This document shows, in pieces, positions 8,452-16,955 of a DNA stretch of 64,000 bases (its first letter is position 1; each line of letters opens with the position of its first letter). Source of the DNA: Enterocloster aldenensis. GTDB lineage: Bacteria; Bacillota; Clostridia; Lachnospirales; Lachnospiraceae. The position numbers and the translations under genes were made by a program. The stretch is from the NCBI RefSeq assembly GCF_003434055.1, contig NZ_QVEX01000021.1, positions 18,509 to 82,508 on the forward strand. The letters run 5' to 3'. Below the pieces are notes generated by a model, which had not been told where the DNA came from, searched no databases, and worked only from the letters and a program-made list of their open reading frames with translations.

Positions 8452-8532
8452 CAGCAGGCATGGAAACGCGGTTTATCGGGTGGTAACAGCGGGCAGTAAC
8501 AGCAGGCAGTAGCAGCAGGCATGGAAATGCGG
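8447..8532 (+). repeat. Imperfect 25-base direct repeat between binding protein and ATPase genes
   Basis: The unit beginning AGTAACAGCAGGCATGG at 8447-8471 recurs at 8508-8532 with two mismatches, and shorter CAGTAACAGCAGGC-like copies fill the space between. The first copy spans the stop codon of the binding-protein gene, so the gap seems to have grown by local duplication. No hairpin or promoter is evident in it. Confidence 0.65.
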
Positions 8533-8609
8533 CTGGATAAGTGGATGGACTTCCTGACAGGGAGTCCATTCCGCTGAAGGGCCCGTATTACAAAAGGAGC
8601 GTAAGGGAC

Positions 8610-10142
8610 ATGGAAAAACGAGAACCAATACTTAAGATACATAGCCTGACAAAAGAATTCCCAGGAGTGAAAGCAGTATCGGAAGCCGACCTGGAACTGT
8701 TCGGCGGCGAGGTGCATTCCATCGTGGGAGGCAACGGGGCCGGGAAATCGACCCTTATGAAAATGCTGGCGGGCGTATATCCCTATCATACATTTACCGG
8801 CACAATTGAACTTGGCGGGGAAAACTGTGAGTTTAAGACCATACTGGATGCCCAGAATAAAGGAATCGTCATGATTCCCCAGGACCTTAACATGCTGGAA
8901 GAGCTGAGTGTGGCGGAAAATCTCTTTATGAATAAATATCCGGTACATGGGGGTTTTATTGACTATCACAAAATGTACGGGGAATCCCAGAAGATTATTG
9001 ATGATTTTGGACTGGGCCTGGAACCCCAGACAAAGGTAAAAGAAATCGGGATTGCCCAGAAGCAGCTTCTTGTCATTGCAAGGGCCATGTACAACGATGT
9101 GAAGGTACTTTTGTTGGATGAGCCTACGGCCACGCTGTCTGACAAGGAATGTAAAATCCTCTTTGGAAAAATTAAGGAGCTGAGAAACAGGGGGATTGCC
9201 TGTATCTATATTTCCCACAGACTGGAGGAGGTAAAGGAGATATCCGACATCATAACAGTCATGAGGGACGGCCATATCGTGGGGACGGCAGAGAATGTGG
9301 ATATGGATGAAAAAAGGATTGTATCCCTTATGGTGGGACGCAAGGTAGATGAAGTCTACCCAGCCCATCACAGGACGCCGGGGGAGGTAGTGCTGTCCGT
9401 AAAGAATGTGACCATCATGGACCAGAAGGTGCCGGATAAGAAGATTGTGGACCATGTTTCTTTTGATTTGAGAAAGGGAGAGATCCTTTCACTGTACGGT
9501 CTGGTGGGGGCTGGCAGAAGTGAGACAGCGCTTGCCATTATCGGGGGATTTAACGGGGAAGTCACATGTGAGCAGGAAATCAAAGGAAAAACAGTGTACA
9601 TAACATCGCCCGGAAAGGCCAACCGTTACAAAATAGGCTATCTGCCCGAGGACAGAAAAAAACAGGGGGTGGTGGACATAGCCAGCGTGGGGCGTAATAT
9701 CACCATGTCTTCCCTGGAACATCTGGCCCATTATGGTTTTCTGGATAAGGACAGGGAAAGGGATGTGATTCGTGATGTCATTGACAGGCTTTCCATTAAA
9801 ACCCCTTCATCAGAAACACTGATCCGCAACATGAGCGGGGGAAATGCACAGAAATGCGTGCTGGGAAGATGGATTGCCGCGGAATCGGAAATCCTGATTC
9901 TGGACGAGGCAACCCAGGGCATTGATGTGGAGGCCAAGACGCAGATTTATCATATCATGGATGAACTTGCAAGAAAGGGAAAGTCAATTTTGTTTATTTC
10001 TTCCGACCTGTCGGAGGTTATGGGGATATCGGACCGCATACTGACCATGCGCCATGGACGGGTGGTCAATATAACGGACGGCAAAAAGGCGGATAAGGAC
10101 CAGATACTGTGGGAGGCCACGGTAGGAAACAAGGAGGAGTAA
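8610..10142 (+). CDS. Sugar ABC transporter ATP-binding protein (two-domain, XylG/RbsA family)
   Basis: A 510-residue ATPase with two fused nucleotide-binding domains, as in monosaccharide importers. The first domain has Walker A GGNGAGKST and Walker B LLLDEPTAT. The second has the degenerate GLVGAGRSE P-loop and the ILILDEATQGID Walker B, the normal state of this family. The start at 8610 follows AAAGGAG by 11 bases; an upstream in-frame ATG at 8541 would run back into the repeat region and is not used. The stop is one base from the permease start, so the two are probably translationally coupled. Confidence 0.93.
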   Translation: MEKREPILKIHSLTKEFPGVKAVSEADLELFGGEVHSIVGGNGAGKSTLMKMLAGVYPYHTFTGTIELGGENCEFKTILDAQNKGIVMIPQDLNMLEELSVAENLFMNKYPVHGGFIDYHKMYGESQKIIDDFGLGLEPQTKVKEIGIAQKQLLVIARAMYNDVKVLLLDEPTATLSDKECKILFGKIKELRNRGIACIYISHRLEEVKEISDIITVMRDGHIVGTAENVDMDEKRIVSLMVGRKVDEVYPAHHRTPGEVVLSVKNVTIMDQKVPDKKIVDHVSFDLRKGEILSLYGLVGAGRSETALAIIGGFNGEVTCEQEIKGKTVYITSPGKANRYKIGYLPEDRKKQGVVDIASVGRNITMSSLEHLAHYGFLDKDRERDVIRDVIDRLSIKTPSSETLIRNMSGGNAQKCVLGRWIAAESEILILDEATQGIDVEAKTQIYHIMDELARKGKSILFISSDLSEVMGISDRILTMRHGRVVNITDGKKADKDQILWEATVGNKEE

Positions 10143-10143
10143 G

Positions 10144-11283
10144 ATGGATAAGACAAAAAAACATATATTGAAGCGGGCGGGGACCTGTGTGGCAGTGGTG
10201 CTGATGCTTTATCTGTTCAACCGGCTGACAAACCAGGCGTTTTTCTCACAGTGTAACCTGACCATGCTGTTAAAACAGGCCTCTGTACTTATGATACTTA
10301 CCTCAAGCCTGATGCTTCTGCTTATTGAGACCAACATTGACTTAAGCGGCGGCGCAGGTGTGTATCTGTCCGGCGTTACCTGCGCCCTCCTTGTGGTCAA
10401 ATGCGGCTGGCCCATTTTCCCGGCCATTGTGGTCACCATTATGGTGGGTATCATGATGGGCGCTGTCAACGGTTTCTTTATTGGCAGGATAGGCCTTCCG
10501 GCTTTTATTGTAACCCTGGCAGCGCAGCAGATATTCCGCGGGACAGGTTATGTCCTGACTGACTGCGCCACCATAGGACCCATGCCAAAGCAGTTTACGG
10601 CAATCAGCGAGAACTTCATCCCCCCGGCCATTTCGGTCGCGGCCGTGATTTTGATTTTTGCGGCATTTGCATTTATCAATCTGCGAAATTACCGCAGGAT
10701 GGGCAAATGGTACGGCACGAAAGGACATCTGGTGGAGAACCTGCTGCTTGGCGCAATGGTGGCAGCGGTAGCCATCTGGGTGTTTTACGGATATAAGGGG
10801 ATTCCCATGGCAGCGGTCATCGCAGGCCTGATTGCATTCATGTCCTATATCATAACCACAAAAACCACCTTCGGAAGGAAAATATTCCTTATCGGCGGCA
10901 ATAAGGAAGCCTCCAGGCTGGCAGGTATCAATATAGAGAATATTGTATTCAAATCTTATTTATATGAGGGACTGATGTATGGAATCGGAGGGATCGTACT
11001 GACGGCCCGGCTTGGAGGCGCTGCATCCACAGGAGGAAACCTTCTGGAACTGGATGCGGTAGCAGCGGCCTGTATAGGCGGTGTCAGCATGAGCGGCGGT
11101 GCAGGAAGCATCATGGGATGTATCAGCGGCGTACTTATCCTGACAGCCATAGATAATGTAATGAGCCTTATGAATATTTCCTCTTACCTGCAGATGGTCA
11201 TTAAGGGCATTATCCTTCTGTTTGCAGTATGTCTGGATTTATATACCAACAAAGCTAAATTTAAGTTTAAATTAAAAAAATAA
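10144..11283 (+). CDS. Sugar ABC transporter permease (XylH/RbsC family)
   Basis: A 379-residue integral membrane protein with about ten to eleven hydrophobic segments and the family signature of monosaccharide-importer permeases: the long-loop region TTFGRKIFLIGGNKEASRLAGIN contacts the ATPase. Its length matches XylH-type permeases rather than the shorter RbsC. It begins right after the ATPase stop, with AAGGAGG overlapping that gene's end, and is followed 20 bases later by the M81 peptidase gene in the same operon. Confidence 0.92.
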   Translation: MDKTKKHILKRAGTCVAVVLMLYLFNRLTNQAFFSQCNLTMLLKQASVLMILTSSLMLLLIETNIDLSGGAGVYLSGVTCALLVVKCGWPIFPAIVVTIMVGIMMGAVNGFFIGRIGLPAFIVTLAAQQIFRGTGYVLTDCATIGPMPKQFTAISENFIPPAISVAAVILIFAAFAFINLRNYRRMGKWYGTKGHLVENLLLGAMVAAVAIWVFYGYKGIPMAAVIAGLIAFMSYIITTKTTFGRKIFLIGGNKEASRLAGINIENIVFKSYLYEGLMYGIGGIVLTARLGGAASTGGNLLELDAVAAACIGGVSMSGGAGSIMGCISGVLILTAIDNVMSLMNISSYLQMVIKGIILLFAVCLDLYTNKAKFKFKLKK

Positions 11284-11303
11284 TGTAAAAGAGGTAGATG
11301 ATT

Positions 11304-12755
11304 ATGAAGATTGCAGAGGGTATGTTCTATCACGAAGCCAATTCCTTTAATCCTCAAATGGTACATAAGGATGATTTTGTATATGAAGAAGGGCAGAATG
11401 TGATAGACAGGATGTTTGCCACAGAGGTGTTTGAGGAGGAAGGGGCTCAGATCGTGCCTCTGGTGTATGTAAATACGCTGCCAAACGGAATCTGTTCCAG
11501 GGAGGCATATGACTTTTATTCAGCCAGGATCTTAGAACTTTTAAGCCAGGACAAGGATGTGGACGGAGTCATGCTTCATCTGCATGGCAGCCTGGAAGTG
11601 GAAGGGCTGGGATCCGGTGAATATGACCTTGTGAAAAGGATACGCAGTCTTCTGGGAAAGGATGTGATAATCGGCCTGGCCCTGGACGCCCATGCCAACA
11701 ATCATCCCAAGCTGGCATCCCTGGTCAATGTAATCCGCAATTACCGCACGGTTCCCCATACGGACCAGGATGTGACTGAGAAAACAGTTGCACGGCATAT
11801 GGTGGACTGCATCAGGCATCACAAAAAGACCGTTCCCCAGTACGTAAGGATGCCCTATGCCATCCATCCGGAAAAGGCCACGGCTGCAACCTGGCCCCTG
11901 TGCGAGATTTATGATAAGTTGTGGGAAATTGAAAAGATGGAAGAGGTGTCGGTTGCAACACTTGGCATTGGCATGGTTTGGTGCGACTGTGAATCAATGG
12001 CCTCTAATATTGTAGTCACCCCATCTGAGGAACGTTATACTGAGGCATGTGCAAGGATAGCAAGGGAATTGGCAGATTACGTGTACGGATACAGGGAGCT
12101 GTTTGAATTCGAACAGGTTCCGATGGACCCCCATGAGGGTGTGAAATTCTCTGTCCAGTATCCGGAAAGCCCTGTGTACATATCTGATTCCGGTGATAAT
12201 ACAACAGGCGGCGCCGTAGGTGACCATACCATCCTGCTCAGGGAATTCTTAAAACTTAGGGATTTTAATGGAAGGAAGGTCCTGGTGACGTCCATATGGG
12301 ATGAAAACGCCGTGGCAAAGTGCCTGGAACACAAGGAGGGGGACAGGATTACCTTATCAGTGGGACATGGCTATGATGAAAACACAAAAGCAGTGGAGGT
12401 CACAGGCACCATTAAGAAAATCGGCAGGCTGTTTGGATATATGGGCTGTGAACATGACGCGGTGGGAAATGCGGTAACCATTTCCACGGAAAATGTGGAC
12501 TTTGTGATTATTGACCGTCCGGGTTCCTTTATTTCCGTGGGGCATTTTACGGAGGGCGCCGGGCTTGACCTGGATGAATACCAGGTAGTCGTGGTAAAGC
12601 AGGGGTATCTGTTTGCGGAACTGCGGAAACTGGCAAAACTGGCGATTCTGGCCCTTACGCCGGGAGCAACCCATCAGATTATTGAGAACATGGAATACCA
12701 CAAAATAATACCGCCTGTCTACCCGCTGCACATCACGCCTGAAGTGGCAGGATAA
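11304..12755 (+). CDS. M81 family metallopeptidase (MlrC-like)
   Basis: A 483-residue protein of the MlrC family, whose founding member cuts linearised microcystin and related peptides with zinc. The N-terminal MKIAEGMFYHEANSF motif, LDAHAN with D128 and H130, and a later histidine in the VPHTD motif (H152) match the expected metal ligands; the C-terminal domain has DSGDNTTGGA. The start at 11304 suits AGAGG nine to ten bases upstream and the family N-terminus better than the in-frame ATG at 11298. It follows the ABC importer directly and precedes two M24-fold proteins, so it likely acts on what the importer brings in. Relatives are often annotated only as M81 peptidases of unknown substrate. 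Confidence 0.9.
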   Translation: MKIAEGMFYHEANSFNPQMVHKDDFVYEEGQNVIDRMFATEVFEEEGAQIVPLVYVNTLPNGICSREAYDFYSARILELLSQDKDVDGVMLHLHGSLEVEGLGSGEYDLVKRIRSLLGKDVIIGLALDAHANNHPKLASLVNVIRNYRTVPHTDQDVTEKTVARHMVDCIRHHKKTVPQYVRMPYAIHPEKATAATWPLCEIYDKLWEIEKMEEVSVATLGIGMVWCDCESMASNIVVTPSEERYTEACARIARELADYVYGYRELFEFEQVPMDPHEGVKFSVQYPESPVYISDSGDNTTGGAVGDHTILLREFLKLRDFNGRKVLVTSIWDENAVAKCLEHKEGDRITLSVGHGYDENTKAVEVTGTIKKIGRLFGYMGCEHDAVGNAVTISTENVDFVIIDRPGSFISVGHFTEGAGLDLDEYQVVVVKQGYLFAELRKLAKLAILALTPGATHQIIENMEYHKIIPPVYPLHITPEVAG

Positions 12756-12766
12756 AGGAGGTGCGG

Positions 12767-14182
12767 ATGGATTCTAAATACGTTGAAGTAACATACGGGG
12801 CAGTGACCCCGCCTGAAACCAGTGTGGGACTGGTTCCGGTAGACCTGACAGCGGATACCTGGAACGAACGGCTCCAAAAGATACGTTCCAGGATGAAAGC
12901 GGGGGCAATGGATGCACTGGCGGTTTATGGGGACAGGGAGCATGGAGGGAACTTCGCATACCTGACAGGATTTGAGCCCAGGTTTGAGGAAGCAGTCCTG
13001 GTCCTCAGGCAGGATGGGCAGGCAGCGCTCATGGTTGGCAATGAAAACAGGAAGATGTGCGCGCACAGCGCCCTCCGGGCAGGTCTGGTCCATGTGGCCT
13101 ATTTTTCCCTGCCCAACCAGCCCATGGGGAATGACAAAGATATGGCCGGACTTTTTGCAGAGGCCGGAATCGAACCAGGGATGACCGTGGGGGTGGCTGG
13201 CTGGAAAATGTTTACCAGCCAGTTGGAGGATAACAGCCAGCTGTTTGATGTCCCTTGTTTTATTATGGATGGGATTAAGAAGGCGGCGGGTCATGGAGCC
13301 ATAAAGGCAGCATCCCATCTGTTCATCCACCCGGGACATGGGGCCAGGACCATGGTGAACGCCAACGAGGTGGCACATTATGAATTCGGTTCAGCCCTTG
13401 CATCAGACTGTGTGTACCGGGCAATGGACAGGCTGGCTCCCGGCATGACCGAGATGGAGGTGGCCGGACATATGTGCAGCCTTGGACAGCCTGTCAGTGT
13501 CACCACAATCTGTGCGGCCGGGGAACGGTTTGGCGGGGCTGTGGTATTTCCAAGAAATAAGAAGATACGGGTTGGCCATAAGTTCTCACTGACCATGGGG
13601 CTGCGGGGAGGCCTGTCATCCAGGGCAGCTTATGTGGCTGCGGGAGAGGAGGATATGGAGGATGCTGTAAAGGATTATGTGGAGGTACTGGCTAAACCAT
13701 ATTACAGGGCAGCCGCGTCCTGGTATGGAACCGTAAGAATCGGAATCACCGGAGGGGAAATGTATGAACTGGTTGAGCAGGTGCTCCCGAAGGCAGAATT
13801 TTCCTGGACCCTGAATCCGGGACACCTGACCGCGGATGAGGAGTGGATGTCCTCCCCCATATATTCCGGGTCAGATATAACGCTTAAGAGCGGTATGATG
13901 CTGCAGATGGATATCATCCCAGGAAAGGCGGGGTATGGGGGAGCCGGGGCTGAGGATGGGATTGTGCTGGCAGATGAAACACTGAGAAAGAAAATCCAGT
14001 CAGACTACCCGGAGACATGGAAACGGTTTGAGAGAAGACGCAGGTTCATGAAGGAGGAATTGGGAATCACGCTGGAACCAGAGGTCCTTCCCATGTCGGA
14101 TATTGCAGGTTATATGAGGCCTTACCTGTTAAACAGGGGCTGTGCCTTCAAAATAGCCGGCAGGCAGAGTACAATGCCTTAA
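12767..14182 (+). CDS. M24-fold protein (creatinase/aminopeptidase-P-like), altered metal site
   Basis: A 471-residue protein with an N-terminal creatinase-like domain (VYGDREHGGNFAYLTGFEPRFEE) and a C-terminal pita-bread domain. Active M24 enzymes bind two metals through D, D, H, E and E. Here the PGH histidine (H353) and a late glutamate (AEDGIVL) remain. However, the region that should hold the two aspartates reads GLRGGLSSRAAY with no Asp, and the position of the first glutamate reads QMDIIP. A normal dimetal centre therefore looks unlikely. The ATG at 12767 follows AGGAGG by five bases; a GTG two codons earlier is inside that site. It is homologous to the next gene. Confidence 0.82.
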   Translation: MDSKYVEVTYGAVTPPETSVGLVPVDLTADTWNERLQKIRSRMKAGAMDALAVYGDREHGGNFAYLTGFEPRFEEAVLVLRQDGQAALMVGNENRKMCAHSALRAGLVHVAYFSLPNQPMGNDKDMAGLFAEAGIEPGMTVGVAGWKMFTSQLEDNSQLFDVPCFIMDGIKKAAGHGAIKAASHLFIHPGHGARTMVNANEVAHYEFGSALASDCVYRAMDRLAPGMTEMEVAGHMCSLGQPVSVTTICAAGERFGGAVVFPRNKKIRVGHKFSLTMGLRGGLSSRAAYVAAGEEDMEDAVKDYVEVLAKPYYRAAASWYGTVRIGITGGEMYELVEQVLPKAEFSWTLNPGHLTADEEWMSSPIYSGSDITLKSGMMLQMDIIPGKAGYGGAGAEDGIVLADETLRKKIQSDYPETWKRFERRRRFMKEELGITLEPEVLPMSDIAGYMRPYLLNRGCAFKIAGRQSTMP

Positions 14183-14208
14183 AATCAAGAATAAGTCAGG
14201 AGATAAAT

Positions 14209-15621
14209 ATGAGACATACTATAATTGAAAAAAAAGTAGAGCCGGAGCTGTGGACCAATCCGGTGCCGGTTCATCCGGAGGAGATACCTGTTCTTGGAAA
14301 AGAAGACTATGAGGGCAGGATGGCCAGGCTCTGGGAAATGCCCCAGGCAGAGGGGTATGACACAATCGTGATATATGGGGACAGGGAACATTTTTCCAAT
14401 GTGGATTATTTTACGGGGTATGATGCCAGGTGGGAGGAAACCCTGCTGATCCTGCCGCGCCATGGACGCCCCGGCATTTTAGTGGGGAACGAGGGCATCG
14501 GGTATGTGAAAAAGGTGCCGGTGGAGATTGATGTTGAATTCTTCCAGACCTTCAGCCTCATGGGGCAGCCAGATGACAGGAGCCCGCGCCTGAAGGAGAT
14601 ATTGGAGAGAAGGGTGGTTTATGAAGGCGGCAAGATTGGGGTAATCGGTTTTAAGGCATATGGGCCGTCCAGACATACGGTAGGCGGATTGATTACCGAT
14701 GTGCCCCATTATATGATTGAGACCCTTTGCCAGGTAGTGCCAAGGGAATGTCTGGAGAATGCCACACTTCTGATGGCGGACTGCCAGTATGGCCTGAAAC
14801 ACTGTGTTTCGGCTAAGGAAATCGTGATTTTTGAAGTGGCAGGAACCAGGATATCCAGAGGCGTGCTGAACTGTCTCAGGAATCTGAAGCCGGGGATGAG
14901 GGAACTGGAGGCTTCCCGCTTCTGCCAGTTTGACGGAAGTCCGGCCAATATGCATCCCAATATTAATTTTGGGGAAAAGAATGTGGCCCTTGGACTGAAC
15001 AGTCCAACAGAGTGGGAGCAGCTTGAATACGGGATGCCAATCGGAGTGGGTTATGGGCTCAGGGGAAGCCTGGTGCATAAATGTGGAATGTATCTCAGGG
15101 ACAGAAATGACCTGCCGGCGGAAAAGTCCGGATATATAGATGGGTTCCTGGTGCCCTATTTTGACAATGTGGCGTCCTGGCATGAGATGATGAGGATAGG
15201 CACATCCTGCGGGGATATCTATGAGATGGTAGACCGGGAATTAGGCCTTGGGAAGTTTGGATGTACGCTTAATCCCGGGCATCTGACCCACACGGATGAA
15301 TGGACCAACTCGCCTTTTGTCAAAGGAGGACAGGTTAAGGTGGCATCCGGTATGGCATTCCAGTGTGATTATACGGTTACATGCCACGACCCATTCATGA
15401 GCGCCCATGTGGAGGATGGTCTCATAGTGGCAGGGGAGGGACTCAGGAAGGAAGTGGCTGCCCTGTCCCCGGGCTGTTGGGAACGGATTCAGAAAAGAAG
15501 GGATTTTATCATCCGGGAACTTGGGATACAGCTTCCCGAGGAGGTGCTTCCCCTTTCAGATTTAAGCTGCGTATGTTTCCCATATATGGCTGACCTGGGC
15601 ACTGTATTGGCCTGCGGATAA
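14209..15621 (+). CDS. M24-fold protein, paralogue of the preceding gene
   Basis: A 470-residue paralogue of the gene at 12767, aligning over nearly its whole length: VIYGDREHFSNVDYFTGYDARWEE at the start (shown here as VIYGDREH then NVDYFTGYDARWEE) and a shared LNPGHLT-DEW-NSP block with H358. As in its neighbour, the usual Asp ligands are absent (GYGLRGSLVHKCGMYL) and the EP motif is replaced by FQCDYT, while HVEDGLI keeps a glutamate. AGGAG lies about seven bases before the ATG. It is the last gene of the ROK-ABC-M81-M24-M24 unit and is followed by a terminator. The two may form a heterodimer, as M24-fold proteins are often dimers; that is inference. Confidence 0.82.
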   Translation: MRHTIIEKKVEPELWTNPVPVHPEEIPVLGKEDYEGRMARLWEMPQAEGYDTIVIYGDREHFSNVDYFTGYDARWEETLLILPRHGRPGILVGNEGIGYVKKVPVEIDVEFFQTFSLMGQPDDRSPRLKEILERRVVYEGGKIGVIGFKAYGPSRHTVGGLITDVPHYMIETLCQVVPRECLENATLLMADCQYGLKHCVSAKEIVIFEVAGTRISRGVLNCLRNLKPGMRELEASRFCQFDGSPANMHPNINFGEKNVALGLNSPTEWEQLEYGMPIGVGYGLRGSLVHKCGMYLRDRNDLPAEKSGYIDGFLVPYFDNVASWHEMMRIGTSCGDIYEMVDRELGLGKFGCTLNPGHLTHTDEWTNSPFVKGGQVKVASGMAFQCDYTVTCHDPFMSAHVEDGLIVAGEGLRKEVAALSPGCWERIQKRRDFIIRELGIQLPEEVLPLSDLSCVCFPYMADLGTVLACG

Positions 15622-15705
15622 GACCTGCCACGTATGAGGCAAAGAAGAGATGCATAAGTATGGCGAATGGCTGCCGCGGGACTGATAAATGAACATGGTA
15701 AACGG

Positions 15706-15748
15706 AAGGATTGTTTCGGATGATTGATATCTGAGACAATCCTTTTTT
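15706..15748 (+). terminator. Intrinsic terminator after the M24 genes
   Basis: AAGGATTGTTTC (15706-15717) pairs with GAGACAATCCTT (15733-15744), one G-U pair, and is followed by a T-run. It ends the ROK-to-M24 operon. Confidence 0.82.
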
Positions 15749-15776
15749 CTAATATATGGAAAATATAGGTTCTTTA

Positions 15777-15805
15777 TTGACACGGACGCAGTAATTTGCT
15801 AGAAT
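15777..15805 (+). promoter_or_regulatory. Promoter of the sdpR-sdpI pair
   Basis: TTGACA (15777-15782), a 17-base spacer and TAGAAT (15800-15805). The palindrome at 15807-15836 covers the expected start point. Confidence 0.8.
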
Positions 15806-15806
15806 A

Positions 15807-15836
15807 CATTTAGATGTTTATATAAATATCTAAATG
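15807..15836 (+). promoter_or_regulatory. Probable ArsR/SdpR operator palindrome
   Basis: CATTTAGAT and ATCTAAATG form nine-base inverted arms around an AT-rich centre of 12 bases, two bases after the -10 box. The position over the transcription start and the gene order suggest autorepression by the SdpR-like protein at 15972. Confidence 0.68.
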
Positions 15837-15903
15837 AAGGCCTGCAGGTATTTCAGGAAATGGATACCATGCAGACCGTACAATGCATGCCGTACCACGC
15901 AGA

Positions 15904-15968
15904 CCACGTACATACGGAAGGAGGACTGTGTGTGTCATGCATACCACATACATACGGAAGGAGGACTG
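15904..15968 (+). repeat. Duplicated 28-base segment carrying two ribosome sites
   Basis: A segment ending ACATACGGAAGGAGGACTG occurs at about 15901-15928 and again at 15941-15968 (period 40, about three mismatches). Both copies contain AAGGAGG; only the second is correctly placed for the ATG at 15972. The first could serve only a very short reading frame beginning at 15938. The rest of the 15622-15971 gap holds the terminator, promoter and operator listed separately. Confidence 0.7.
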
Positions 15969-15971
15969 CCC

Positions 15972-16256
15972 ATGTCCTTTGGCGACACGTTTAAAGCCCT
16001 TTCTGACCCCACACGCCGCGAAATCCTTTCCCTGCTCAAGCAGGGGAGCATGACAGCGGGGCAGATTGGCGAACATTTTGACACAAGCGGCGCAACGGTT
16101 TCCCATCACCTGACCATACTCAGGCAGGCCGGACTGATAGAAGACCGCAAATCAGGCAAATATATCTATTATGAACTGAATACCACTGTGTTTCAGGAAG
16201 TACTTTCCTGGATACAGACATTAATGGAGGCTGACAATCATGAAGAAGACAAATAA
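15972..16256 (+). CDS. sdpR: ArsR-type autorepressor, SdpR family
   Basis: A 94-residue winged-helix repressor. The motif DPTRREILSLL, the recognition helix TSGATVSHHLTILRQAGLI and the wing GKYIYYELN are typical of SdpR-like ArsR proteins; no metal-binding cysteine motif is present. In Bacillus, SdpR is held at the membrane by SdpI when the SdpC toxin is present, releasing the sdpRI promoter. The start at 15972 is set by GGAGG about nine bases upstream; a longer in-frame start at 15834 would read through the operator region. The stop lies 17 bases inside the SdpI-like gene, so the two are coupled. Confidence 0.86.
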   Translation: MSFGDTFKALSDPTRREILSLLKQGSMTAGQIGEHFDTSGATVSHHLTILRQAGLIEDRKSGKYIYYELNTTVFQEVLSWIQTLMEADNHEEDK

Positions 16257-16896
16257 GAAACTGACATTCTGGGACATTTTATACTGGACACTGGCCGTTG
16301 TGCCGTTCCTCATATCATTAAGCTTTTACAGCAGGCTGCCGGACCAGGTGCCTACCCACTGGGGAGCGGACAATATGGTGAACGGATATTCCAGCCGGAA
16401 CATGGCCGCCTTCGGCATTCCTTCCTTCATGTTCTTCATGGCGGTACTGGTCAATGTCATCCACAGGATTGACCCCAAAAGGGAGAATATCAGCCGCTCC
16501 AAGGAGCTGAAGCAGATAACACGCTGGTTTGTGGTGGTCCTTGCAGTACTGGTGCAGGTCATCATCATCCTGTCCGGAGTGGGCATATCATTCAATGTGG
16601 GAACGGTTATCAGCGTACCGATTGCCTTCCTTTTTGTGGCCATTGGGAATTACCTGCCCAAATGCCGGCAGAACTATTCCATGGGCATTAAGCTGCCCTG
16701 GACGCTGGCAGATGAGGACAACTGGAACAGGACCCACAGGCTGGCCGGTTATGTGTGGACAGCTGGGGGAATCCTGATGATGATCCTGGGATTTTTCCAC
16801 TTGTCTGATCTGTATTTCACCATATTCCTGGCAATGGTCCTGATTCCTTCGGTTTATTCTTATATGATATACAGAAAGAAAAACAGCGGTTCATGA
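16240..16896 (+). CDS. sdpI: SdpI/DUF1648-type membrane protein
   Basis: A 218-residue membrane protein with about six hydrophobic segments. The N-terminal part LPDQVPTHWGADNMVNGY is the DUF1648 signature and the later GNYLPKCRQNYSMGIKLPWTL block is the SdpI signature. In Bacillus SdpI gives immunity to the SdpC killing factor and acts as a signal receptor that binds SdpR. Here it overlaps the sdpR-like gene by 17 bases, supporting the same signalling pair. No sdpC-like toxin gene is present nearby, so it may sense a foreign toxin or membrane stress. Confidence 0.87.
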   Translation: MKKTNKKLTFWDILYWTLAVVPFLISLSFYSRLPDQVPTHWGADNMVNGYSSRNMAAFGIPSFMFFMAVLVNVIHRIDPKRENISRSKELKQITRWFVVVLAVLVQVIIILSGVGISFNVGTVISVPIAFLFVAIGNYLPKCRQNYSMGIKLPWTLADEDNWNRTHRLAGYVWTAGGILMMILGFFHLSDLYFTIFLAMVLIPSVYSYMIYRKKNSGS

Positions 16897-16955
16897 TTGA
16901 ATATATGGAATCTTTGAAGTATAATAACAAAATAACGATTCCAAAGGAGGATATC

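Noticed and set aside
8328..9455. 375-residue minus-strand open frame opposite the ABC ATPase
   Set aside because: The plus strand encodes a complete, motif-rich ATPase; the opposite frame has no family motifs.
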